From Promethearchaeota archaeon (GTDB lineage: Archaea; Asgardarchaeota; Lokiarchaeia; Sigynarchaeales; SOKP01), in contig JAUXAJ010000161.1 of the NCBI GenBank assembly GCA_030620005.1, positions 1 to 11,909 of the forward strand: 11,909 nucleotides of DNA. The letters are read 5' to 3'. A program made the position numbers and the translations under genes. Under the pieces are notes generated by a model that was not told where the DNA came from, did not search any database, and saw only the letters and a program-made list of their open reading frames with translations. Within the stretch, counting starts at the first letter, position 1, and each line of letters starts with the position of its first letter. This document shows, piece after piece, positions 6,228-11,909 of the stretch.

Positions 6228-7637
6228 ATGCCAGAAGGAACATCAAATAATAACGAAATTTCAATCTTTAAGGTTTTTTGGTCAATTTTTTTATTAGGAG
6301 GCTTCTTTTCATTAGCTTTTAGTGGGATTTACATCTCTGTGGTGCCCTTATCGTCGCTTTTTTGGCCCGGAGAGGTATATCACGCTTTGGAAATGGGGTT
6401 CCTTATTACGACCATGTTTTGGACGATTGCATTTTCGGGCATACTTTTTGGACGATTTATTGATAAGCATAGCCGTAAAAAAATCCTTTTTCTTGTTGCG
6501 CTAGTTAGGGGTTTTTGCTTGATCATGCTTAGCCTTGCTGTTGAAGGGAAGGGAATGGAAATGTTTTGGTATTTTTATATTTTTATTTTCATTTTCGCTT
6601 TCTTCGCAGGGGGGAACTATCCTTCAATAGCTTCACTTTCAGACGATGTAGTTCCTAAAAGTCAGCGTTCTAGGTTTTTTGGAATGTATACTTTAATGAG
6701 AAACACGTTTCAATTAATTGGCTTTATACTAGTTGGGTTTTTGGTGCAATTTGGATTATGGAGATTATTTTTTAGTGCTACCGGAACTGTAATTATAATT
6801 TCAGGAGTAATCATGGTATTTATCATTAAAGAACCTAAACGTGGCGCACAAAGAGAGGAACTCTCTGATGTTCTAAAAGGTCAAGCAACGTACGATTTTA
6901 AAATTGACCGTAAAATGATGCGCGAAACAATGTTTAGCAAGGTTAACCTTATTGCATTAATAGAGGGCGTGTTCACTAGCGTGTACGCTGGGAGTTTATC
7001 TATTTTATTCCTACCTTACCTTCAAAATCCTCCTCACAATGTTTCTCCTTTTTCAACTGGTGTATTTTTAGCCGTTTTTGGTTTAACAGGTGGAATTATT
7101 GGACAAGTAGTACTTGCCCGTTTATCTGATAATTGGTGTAAGGATAATGGTATGAGACGATTATACTTTATCGTATCTGCTTTAGCAGCAGGATCTTTCT
7201 CTTTTGTTTTTCTTTTTTCTCTTCCATTACCCAACTTGACCGTGGAAGAAGGCAAGGATATCTTGTATATATTCACATTTCCAGTAATATGGACTATTGG
7301 TCTTGTATATGTCGGTTCTAAATCTATTTCTACATTGTACGATGTAAACCAACCGCCAATATTGCAAGAAATTAACCTTCCCGAAGCACAAGGGAAAATA
7401 GTAGCATTAAATCGACTACTAGAAAGCATAGGGTTTGGTTCGGGGCCATTAATATCTGGAATTCTGATTACAGTTATAGGACAAAATTATTCTCTAGTTG
7501 CCTTAATAATAGGGCTTTTCGCAATTCCCGGAATCATTTTATGGATTCTAAGTCTTAGATGGTACGACGAAGATAGACAAAATATCACGAGAATCCTTGA
7601 AGAACGTTCCAAGATTTTAATGAAAAGTGTAAGTTAA
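6228..7637 (+). CDS. Major facilitator superfamily (MFS) transporter
   Basis: This 469-residue protein has about twelve membrane spans. MFS motif A is clear after helix 2: GILFGRFIDKHSRKK (G75, R76, D79, R83-K85). A weaker repeat in the second half reads ARLSDNWCKDNGMRR. The central loop (about 200-235) is hydrophilic. Helix 11 contains GFGSGPLISG, a family-typical glycine/proline stretch. The C-terminal tail is charged and cytoplasmic. The N-terminus also begins with a hydrophilic tail (PEGTSNNNE). The transported compound is unknown; the family includes drug and metabolite exporters. It is longer than the first MFS gene and not an obvious tandem duplicate. The next region downstream is a decayed insertion sequence. 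Confidence 0.88.
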   Translation: MPEGTSNNNEISIFKVFWSIFLLGGFFSLAFSGIYISVVPLSSLFWPGEVYHALEMGFLITTMFWTIAFSGILFGRFIDKHSRKKILFLVALVRGFCLIMLSLAVEGKGMEMFWYFYIFIFIFAFFAGGNYPSIASLSDDVVPKSQRSRFFGMYTLMRNTFQLIGFILVGFLVQFGLWRLFFSATGTVIIISGVIMVFIIKEPKRGAQREELSDVLKGQATYDFKIDRKMMRETMFSKVNLIALIEGVFTSVYAGSLSILFLPYLQNPPHNVSPFSTGVFLAVFGLTGGIIGQVVLARLSDNWCKDNGMRRLYFIVSALAAGSFSFVFLFSLPLPNLTVEEGKDILYIFTFPVIWTIGLVYVGSKSISTLYDVNQPPILQEINLPEAQGKIVALNRLLESIGFGSGPLISGILITVIGQNYSLVALIIGLFAIPGIILWILSLRWYDEDRQNITRILEERSKILMKSVS

Positions 7638-7692
7638 TCATGATTCTTATCGATCTTTCTGCAAAAATAAAACTAAACAGGTAATAAAGCAT

Positions 7693-7721
7693 GTTGAACT
7701 ACTCCTCGCTAAAGGGAGGAG
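7693..7721 (-). mobile_element. IS200/IS605-type right end with hairpin
   Basis: CTCCTCGCT (7702-7710) and AGGGAGGAG (7713-7721) form a 9-base stem with one G-G mismatch and an AA loop. On the minus strand the hairpin is followed by TAGTTCAAC (7701-7693). This hairpin with a CTTTAG core followed by TTCAAC-like sequence resembles the right end of many TnpB-carrying elements. It directly follows the decayed TnpB end. The exact terminus, near 7693, is inferred. Confidence 0.6.
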
Positions 7722-7981
7722 ATTCTCTCATCACTAAGAGAGTTTCCTCTTTCGCGGACAACCGCCACAAAGATCTTCCGAAAAAGGTCTCGTGGTCTTA
7801 CATTATCTCCAGAGGCGTGAATTCCCGTTGCTCCAACGGTATTTTTATCATCATGGATGATCGTGATGTTATTTACTTCTTGAAGGATTCGCATACCTTC
7901 TTTTCTGTCATAGTAAATTTTAAATGAAAAAAACCTAATTCTATTTGGTTGAACCAATTCAAATGAATTGTTACTTTTCAT
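7709..7981 (-). pseudogene. tnpB: Decayed C-terminal fragment of TnpB (IS200/IS605, IS1341-like)
   Basis: The 90-codon frame contains DRKEGMRILQ (eroded from D-R-D-x-N-A-x-x-N-I-L, the RuvC III motif). Then follow NTVGATGIHASGDNVRPRD and VAVVRERGNS, which match the usual TnpB tail (T-x-G-T-x-G-x-x-A-x-G-D-x-V-R-P, then V-E-x-G-N). The catalytic Asp of the third RuvC motif appears to be lost, and the zinc-finger cysteines upstream of it are missing. Intact TnpB has about 350-450 residues; no more is present here, and no TnpA is seen. The ATG at 7981 is therefore probably not a true start. In intact elements this tail and the following right end also encode the guide RNA scaffold. Confidence 0.7.
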
Positions 7982-7999
7982 TTCAATGGAATTGGAAAT

Positions 8000-8017
8000 A
8001 AAAAAATTAAAAAAAAA
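8000..8017 (-). terminator. Two T-tracts after the 98-residue ORF
   Basis: On the minus strand, T9 (8009-8017) and T7 (8000-8006) follow 17 bases after the stop of the ORF at 8034. Archaeal RNA polymerase often terminates at such T-runs without a hairpin. Confidence 0.45.
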
Positions 8018-8033
8018 TTTAATTCTTTTTTGC

Positions 8034-8330
8034 TTAAATTTCTATTTCTCTTAATTGCCGAGAAATGTTTCTCCTTTTAATAATCTTCACGAAATCTTCT
8101 TGTCTATGCTTCAAATTATTTAAAAACAAATCCAATTTGTCAAAATTATTGAAGAAATGCTCATCACCATCAGCTATGATTCTTACACCCTTTCTTACGT
8201 TATCGATAATAGCGTACACTCCTCCAACACTTTGTTCGTGCTTAAGGAAAACTTTTTGAGACGAATTTTTTTTTGCCCAGAAGCCAACTTTTAATAAATA
8301 CGATCTATACATTGATATTGCTACACACAC
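8034..8330 (-). CDS. Hypothetical protein, 98 residues or fewer
   Basis: This product was not recognised. It is basic and mixed alpha/beta in appearance. Strand-like segments (QKVFLKHEQ, VYAIIDN, GVRIIADG) are followed by a helix rich in charge (NNFDKLDLFLNNLKHRQEDFVKIIKRR). The frame opens with GTG at 8330, but AGGAG (8331-8335) lies directly against it, so the start is unclear. The ATG at 8312 (92 residues, 18 bases from GGAG) is the alternative. A TATA-like stretch on the minus strand (about 8369-8385) would give a short leader. T-tracts follow the stop. Neighbours are a decayed TnpB and a gene-poor spacer, which gives no hint of its role. Confidence 0.55.
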   Translation of the reverse strand: MCVAISMYRSYLLKVGFWAKKNSSQKVFLKHEQSVGGVYAIIDNVRKGVRIIADGDEHFFNNFDKLDLFLNNLKHRQEDFVKIIKRRNISRQLREIEI

Positions 8331-8786
8331 GCTCCTTTATTTTAATTTTGATGAGTCATCACGGTATATTCATCTATATACTCGTAACTATCATCGTAAT
8401 ATAGCTCTAAGTAATATATATAAATAGATAACATCAGTTATTATTATCGTGTGTTATCCAGATCACATAATATCCAAATAACATGTAAGTTTTATATTAA
8501 TGTTCTTTAAATTATTACTAAGCCTTATCACGGGTTATTAAATATAAAAACTCTAAACTCATTTATAAATACTCGAGTAAAATTTTTTTAAGTATTTACC
8601 TAAAAATGATTACCTAGGGTTAATTTCAAGTAAAATTGCATTCATCATGTAAAGAGTAATAATTCTAATGTTCGTAATGAGGGAACAAAATTGTGATAAA
8701 ATGGTACGAATTTTTAAGTTGATAAAAATATCAATATATTAAGTTTAATAATGTGATGTTTTTATGAGTCACATGGGGTTAAGGAT
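8331..8786. other. 456-base AT-rich spacer between divergent small genes
   Basis: This spacer is very AT-rich and shows no tRNA, rRNA or clear snoRNA pattern. It contains TATA-like stretches for the minus-strand ORF (8369-8385 and 8407-8427), a copy of AATTTCAAGTAAAAT (8622-8636, also at 4388-4402), and a 24-codon ORF at 8668-8742 (MFVMREQNCDKMVRIFK...) with no recognised match. Just before the next gene, at 8764-8790, is an eight-codon ORF. Confidence 0.6.
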
Positions 8787-9077
8787 TTGATTAGTGAAAA
8801 AGAGTTCTATGAAAAAATCATTGAAGATTTTCAAGTAAACCAAGAAAAAGATAATGATCAAGAGCTCTGGAAGTATCGTTCAATTAATAAAATGATGAAA
8901 TTTACTACCGAGAATGACCTCAAAAGATTTACGGATTGCGGTCTGGTGCTTATAATGGGTTTGCATGAAAAAGAATTTTCTGATTTATACGAATTAAATA
9001 GTAACTCAGTTAAAGATTCGTCACCCAAAGAAAGAGACGTTATAAACTCCATATTAATGGAAGAATTTCTTAGCTAA
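8787..9077 (+). CDS. Hypothetical acidic helical protein, start uncertain
   Basis: The product of up to 96 residues was not recognised. It is acidic and probably all-helical: EKEFYEKIIEDFQVNQEKDN, then KMMKFTTENDLKRFTDCGL, then HEKEFSDLYELNS, ending KERDVINSILMEEFLS. The only early start codon in frame is TTG at 8787, with AAGGA (8781-8785) one base before it. The frame is closed by TGA at 8754. An eight-codon ORF (MSHMGLRI, 8764-8790) ends with a stop overlapping this TTG (TTGA). Either the two are translationally coupled, or a one-base indel split a longer N-terminus that began at 8764. The gene converges on the PUA gene, with a 59-base gap. Confidence 0.55.
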   Translation: MISEKEFYEKIIEDFQVNQEKDNDQELWKYRSINKMMKFTTENDLKRFTDCGLVLIMGLHEKEFSDLYELNSNSVKDSSPKERDVINSILMEEFLS

Positions 9078-9136
9078 TCTAATTCGTGTTAAATCACAAA
9101 TATATACCTTCAAAAAACTCTAATAGTTCATTTAAA

Positions 9137-9646
9137 TTATTTAAACTTCTTTTCAAACTTCCACACATTGTCTTTAATTGTATGCAAATTTTTCACTACT
9201 TTTCCCTTAGTTTTTTTTTCCATTTCTTCAGCGTCAAACATCGCCTTTCCTACTGCCAAGGCTCTACCGTGTGTTTCATCTACAATCAAGATAATATCAC
9301 CTTTTTTGATAGAGGGTTCTATTTTAGTGATTCCGGGACGCATTATATCTGCTTTATTTATAGTTACATATTTAATCGCCCCCATATCAACGATGACAGT
9401 TTTCAAACTAACTTTTTTGTTTAGCAATAACGTTAAAACGGGAACATAACCTTCTTTTGACTTCCAAAGTTTTAATTCGTTATTTATTGCGAATAAAACG
9501 TCTCCAGCTTCAGTATGAATGACTTCTATTCGGCATTTTTTAGGAAAAATTTGGTTGATAAAGTTTTGATCGTATTGTTTTAGAACATCTGCTTTAAGTG
9601 TTTTAATTTCAGTCGATTTTATGAAATGCCTTTGTTTTATGTTCAT
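9137..9646 (-). CDS. PUA-domain RNA-binding protein, MCT-1/Tma20-like
   Basis: This 169-residue protein has the two-domain shape of MCT-1/Tma20. A pre-PUA domain (about 1-82) has KQRHFIKSTEIK at its start and KKCRIEVIHTEAGDVLFAIN in its core. The PUA domain (about 84-165) carries VDMGAIKYVTINKADIMRPG, then GDIILIVDETHGRALAVGKA, and NLHTIKDNVWKFEKKF at its end. The order V-D-x-G-A-[IV]-x-[FY]-V, A-[DN]-[IV]-M-x-P-G and A-x-x-V-G fits MCTS1. In eukaryotes this protein pairs with DENR in 40S recycling and re-initiation, and archaea have a related ribosome-associated PUA protein. It likely acts on tRNA or the small ribosomal subunit. There is no Shine-Dalgarno. It is divergent from the 2H phosphoesterase gene, whose AT-rich spacer may hold both promoters. 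Confidence 0.85.
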   Translation of the reverse strand: MNIKQRHFIKSTEIKTLKADVLKQYDQNFINQIFPKKCRIEVIHTEAGDVLFAINNELKLWKSKEGYVPVLTLLLNKKVSLKTVIVDMGAIKYVTINKADIMRPGITKIEPSIKKGDIILIVDETHGRALAVGKAMFDAEEMEKKTKGKVVKNLHTIKDNVWKFEKKFK

Positions 9647-9767
9647 TTTTAAGAAACAAATACTATTTTATTTACTATTTACTATCTTTATTTCAAGATT
9701 TAAATTTCTTTTTAATTATAATTTTTAAAGCAGAGATATAAGATATGATTGGAATGTTGATTAAAAA

Positions 9768-10310
9768 ATGAGTAAAGTTCATACATCTGCAGTTGTTATC
9801 ATTCCTCCAAACAATCAATGGGGGTCCATTCAAGATATTCGAAACACGCATGACCGTCAAATAAATCGTTGGATGCCCCACATTACCTTATTATATCCTT
9901 TTATACCTAAAAATGATTTTCCAAAAGTGTCAAGAGATTTTTCTGAAATTGTAAAAAAAATTGACCCATTCGAAATTTCTTTGACAACCTTCAAATTTTT
10001 TAAACACGGTCGTCAAAAGTATACCATGTGGCTGGAACCAGTCCCAAGAGAATTAATCATGAGTCTGCAAGCAAAAATTCTAAAAATTGTTCCTGATTGT
10101 AACGATGTTAACAAATTTAAAAATGGATTTAGACCACACTTAAGCGTTGGTCAGGTGTCTAAAAAAAGCAAGCTTTTTAAGACCTTAAATGAATTACAAA
10201 GTTCATGGGAACCTTTATCATTTCTACTAAAAAAGATTTATTTCATTTCTCAGGAAAAGTCTAAAGCTTCAAAATTTCAAGTAGAAGAGACATTCTCTTT
10301 AAAAAATTGA
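9768..10310 (+). CDS. 2H phosphoesterase, LigT / 2'-5' RNA ligase-like
   Basis: This 180-residue protein has the two H-x-[TS] signatures that define the 2H superfamily: PHITLLYPF (H38, T40) and RPHLSVGQV (H124, S126). They are separated by 86 residues, within the family's range. Members include bacterial and archaeal ThpR/LigT, which act on 2'-5' or 2',3'-cyclic phosphate RNA ends, and various cyclic phosphodiesterases. The exact substrate is unknown. The surrounding strands (SAVVIIPP at the N-terminus, KYTMWLEP in the middle) fit the fold. ATG 9768 is the first start and gives the standard N-terminal strand. TAATTATAAT (about 9713-9722) is a plausible promoter, and a T9 run follows the stop. 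The neighbouring PUA gene also acts on RNA, but no operon is formed. Confidence 0.85.
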   Translation: MSKVHTSAVVIIPPNNQWGSIQDIRNTHDRQINRWMPHITLLYPFIPKNDFPKVSRDFSEIVKKIDPFEISLTTFKFFKHGRQKYTMWLEPVPRELIMSLQAKILKIVPDCNDVNKFKNGFRPHLSVGQVSKKSKLFKTLNELQSSWEPLSFLLKKIYFISQEKSKASKFQVEETFSLKN

Positions 10311-10320
10311 AAATATATTG

Positions 10321-10329
10321 TTTTTTTTT
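10321..10329 (+). terminator. T9 run after the 2H phosphoesterase gene
   Basis: Nine T residues begin 11 bases after the TGA stop. This fits a hairpin-independent archaeal terminator and lies in the short convergent gap before the GTPase stop. Confidence 0.5.
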
Positions 10330-10368
10330 AAGAAGTTTAATAACGAATAAAAAGAATAAGGTTGAGGT

Positions 10369-10968
10369 TTATTTTTCTAGTTTGAACGAGTGTAAAATTT
10401 CGGCCATTTTTTTAAAGATCAATTTCACATTTTCTCCAGTCAAAGCGCTCGTTTCAAAATATGTCGCATGTAATTTCTCGCTTAGATGATTTGCCATTGG
10501 TTGAATTATCTTTCGCTCGTCTTTTAAATCAATTTTATTACCTATTAATATGCGAGGAACTCCACTAAGACCATGTTTAACGGTTGTATTGTACCAATTA
10601 TTAATGTTACTAAAGGTGCTTGACCGAGTGATGTCAAATACTAACATCATTCCGTCTGCTCCATTAAAATAGGGTTTATGAAGCATGTAGAATTGTGGCT
10701 GTCCAGCTATATCCCACAAGAGCAAATTAACGAGAACATCTTGCCCATTAATTTGAAGATTTATCTGTTCCTTTAAGATATTAACGCCTACCGTTGGTAA
10801 GTACTGAGTTTTAAATTTATCCTTTGTGAATTTTGACAACAAACTGGTTTTCCCTACTCTGGGGTCTCCTATTATTATAACCTTGAAGATCTCCTCGGCT
10901 CTGCGATGGAATACCAACTTTTCTTCCGTTGATTCAGGATTTTGATTATTACTTCTCATGATACGCAT
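10369..10968 (-). CDS. Rab/Ras-type small GTPase
   Basis: This 199-residue protein has all five G motifs: G1 GDPRVGKTSLL (34-44; K40, T41), G2 switch I Thr59 in LPTVGVN, G3 WDIAGQ (85-90, catalytic-type Q90), G4 GNKIDL (143-148), and G5 ETSALTG (172-178). WDIAGQ and the LPTVG switch are of Rab/Ran style. The protein should bind and hydrolyse GTP as a molecular switch. A basic/polar N-terminal extension of about 27 residues precedes the first strand. The C-terminus ends SFKLEK without Cys, so prenylation is not expected, and any membrane link must come through partners. GGAG (10974-10977) lies 5 bases before the ATG at 10968 and supports this start. Such GTPases are abundant in Asgard archaea; the longin-like protein in this window is the kind of domain that regulates them. 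Confidence 0.93.
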   Translation of the reverse strand: MRIMRSNNQNPESTEEKLVFHRRAEEIFKVIIIGDPRVGKTSLLSKFTKDKFKTQYLPTVGVNILKEQINLQINGQDVLVNLLLWDIAGQPQFYMLHKPYFNGADGMMLVFDITRSSTFSNINNWYNTTVKHGLSGVPRILIGNKIDLKDERKIIQPMANHLSEKLHATYFETSALTGENVKLIFKKMAEILHSFKLEK

Positions 10969-11276
10969 AATGTCTCCAATTTTTTTAATATCTTCACTAT
11001 TCCATATTTAATAAAAAATATGTACTTAGAGATAATAAATTTTAGGGTTTTTAAGGTAATATTTAAATTTAAATTTAATAGACTTAAAATTGATTTGTTA
11101 TTGACTTTATAATAAATTACAGATTTTTAAATTTTATATAAAAAAATATCTCAAATACATTAAGAGTGTAGATTGTATAAGAAAAAAAAGTAAATGGAAC
11201 TGCAATTGAAAGAAAAAAAAAAAAAAAACACATGACATTTTAAAGATTAAATCCTTTTTTGCGAATTTAATTCCTG
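10969..11276. other. 308-base AT-rich spacer upstream of the GTPase
   Basis: The spacer holds the Shine-Dalgarno of the GTPase, TATA-like stretches on the minus strand (TTTATATAAAA at about 11133-11143, and a TTTAAA tandem at about 11062-11079), and the T-tract that follows the coiled-coil gene. No RNA gene or ORF of interest was seen. Confidence 0.5.
11213..11228 (-). terminator. 16-base T-tract after the coiled-coil gene
   Basis: A run of 16 A on the plus strand (T on the minus) lies 48 bases downstream of the stop at 11277. It is the longest homopolymer in the window and a likely transcription terminator. Confidence 0.5.
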
Positions 11277-11909
11277 TTAATTGCTTAAGTTAAATGTTTT
11301 TTTCCACGAAATGCATTTTTCTTTAACTATGTCTTTAATTTTTGGCGTGAGAGCATTTATGTTGCCTAAATCTGATATACTTTTTGAAATTTCGTAAAGG
11401 ATTCTATGTCCTCCCGTATATTCGAAAATATTTTCCTTTAATTCTTCTAAAGCTTTTGTTATTACTTGAGGGTCCTTCAAATCTTCAATTTTGCCATATA
11501 AGGTTGTAAATTGACCTAAAATTCTTTCTTTTTTTTCAGTTGCGGATTCTTCTCTTTTGATATCACCATGCTGGTTCAAATTCGACCCGTAAGCAAATTT
11601 AGATTCTTGCATCAATGATTTTATTAAATTAAGCTCGGATTCTAAATATTTTTGATTCTCAATTATGGTTTTGTTTTTGTTTATTATGTTATTTAATTGA
11701 GGTGTTAATGATTTTATATCGATCGTTGCTTTATGCAGCTGGTCAATTTTATTTGTTAAAACATTAATACTAAACGTTGTTTTTCCTAAATTAGTAATAA
11801 TATCTAAGCCGAATTTTTCTAAAATTGATGCGAATGAATTAATTTTTTTATTGATTTCTTTCACCGTTTCTAAAATATCTTCGTTGTTTTTATTATCCAT
11901 GCCTGTCAT
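11277..11909 (-). CDS. Coiled-coil protein of unknown function, at the window edge
   Basis: At least 210 residues, from an ATG exactly at the window edge (11907-11909); a second ATG follows three codons later (MDNKNN). The true start may lie beyond the window. Residues about 8-108 are helical with heptad-like hydrophobic spacing (VKEINKKINSFASILEKF; LTNKIDQLHKATIDIKSL; NQKYLESELNLIKSLM). A polar linker follows (about 109-125), then a second helical part (ERILGQFTTLYGKIEDL to the end). No enzyme motif, membrane span or signal was seen. It lies upstream of the GTPase on the same strand, but a 308-base gap and a long T-tract separate them. A scaffold or effector role for small GTPases is only a guess. 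Confidence 0.65.
   Translation of the reverse strand: MTGMDNKNNEDILETVKEINKKINSFASILEKFGLDIITNLGKTTFSINVLTNKIDQLHKATIDIKSLTPQLNNIINKNKTIIENQKYLESELNLIKSLMQESKFAYGSNLNQHGDIKREESATEKKERILGQFTTLYGKIEDLKDPQVITKALEELKENIFEYTGGHRILYEISKSISDLGNINALTPKIKDIVKEKCISWKKTFNLSN

Noticed and set aside
7034..7429. 131-codon minus-strand ORF
   Set aside because: It lies wholly inside the second MFS gene, whose membrane spans and motif A are convincing; the antisense protein shows no domain.
7691..7927. 78-codon plus-strand ORF
   Set aside because: It is antisense to the TnpB remnant, and its start falls in the right-end sequence; the minus strand explains the region better.
8341..8400. Possible C/D box RNA (TGATGAG at 8349)
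   Set aside because: No matching D box (CTGA) lies at a suitable distance on that strand, and there are no terminal stems.
8668..8742. 24-codon ORF MFVMREQNCDKMVRIFK... upstream of the acidic protein
   Set aside because: It has no recognisable relation, no clear promoter spacing and a composition typical of random AT-rich DNA.
9086..9449. Two plus-strand ORFs over the PUA gene (9086-9424, 9168-9449)
   Set aside because: They are shadows of the PUA frame and are rich in Phe/Ser, as expected for antisense of an AT-rich gene.

Overview
The window looks like chromosomal DNA of an AT-rich Asgard archaeon, most like the Lokiarchaeia. The evidence is a Rab/Ras-type small GTPase with all five G motifs (10369-10968, minus), a longin-like small protein (3554-3976, minus), an MCT-1/Tma20-type PUA protein (9137-9646, minus), archaeal TATA-type promoters and T-tract terminators. 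This lineage call is an inference from gene content. No rRNA, tRNA or CRISPR array was seen.

Layout. 1-1431 (minus) is an acyltransferase with two tandem PlsC-type domains, still open at the left edge; bacterial or eukaryotic-style glycerolipid acylation is unexpected in an archaeon. An AT-rich gap follows that holds a possible broken small ORF. Then come a HAD phosphatase (1780-2508, minus), an eight-helix membrane protein (2713-3498, minus) ending in a hairpin plus T-tract, and the longin-like gene. The 481-base gap at 3995-4475 holds the eroded C-terminus of an FtsX/MacB-type ABC permease. Two MFS transporters follow on the plus strand (4476-5666 and 6228-7637), with a minus-strand zinc-ribbon protein between them. 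Between the first transporter and the zinc-ribbon gene lies an operator-like inverted repeat beside a TATA box, followed by a 20-codon ORF that resembles the start of a URO-D family enzyme.

7693-7981 (minus) is a decayed TnpB (IS200/IS605, IS1341-like) C-terminus with its right-end hairpin. Two unrecognised small ORFs (8034-8330 minus, 8787-9077 plus) flank a gene-poor stretch. The right end carries the PUA protein, a 2H (LigT-like) phosphoesterase (9768-10310, plus), the GTPase, and a coiled-coil protein that runs to the right edge.

Most genes appear to be single transcription units with their own promoters. The best operon candidate is the longin-like gene with the membrane protein (55-base gap), but a TATA-like box lies even there. 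Three eroded remnants (FtsX, TnpB, perhaps URO-D) and several T-tract ends suggest an accessory, gene-turnover region set among housekeeping and eukaryote-like genes. No coherent new multi-gene system is proven. The strongest leads are the tandem acyltransferase, the repeated TTTCACGA promoter motif and the longin/GTPase proteins.
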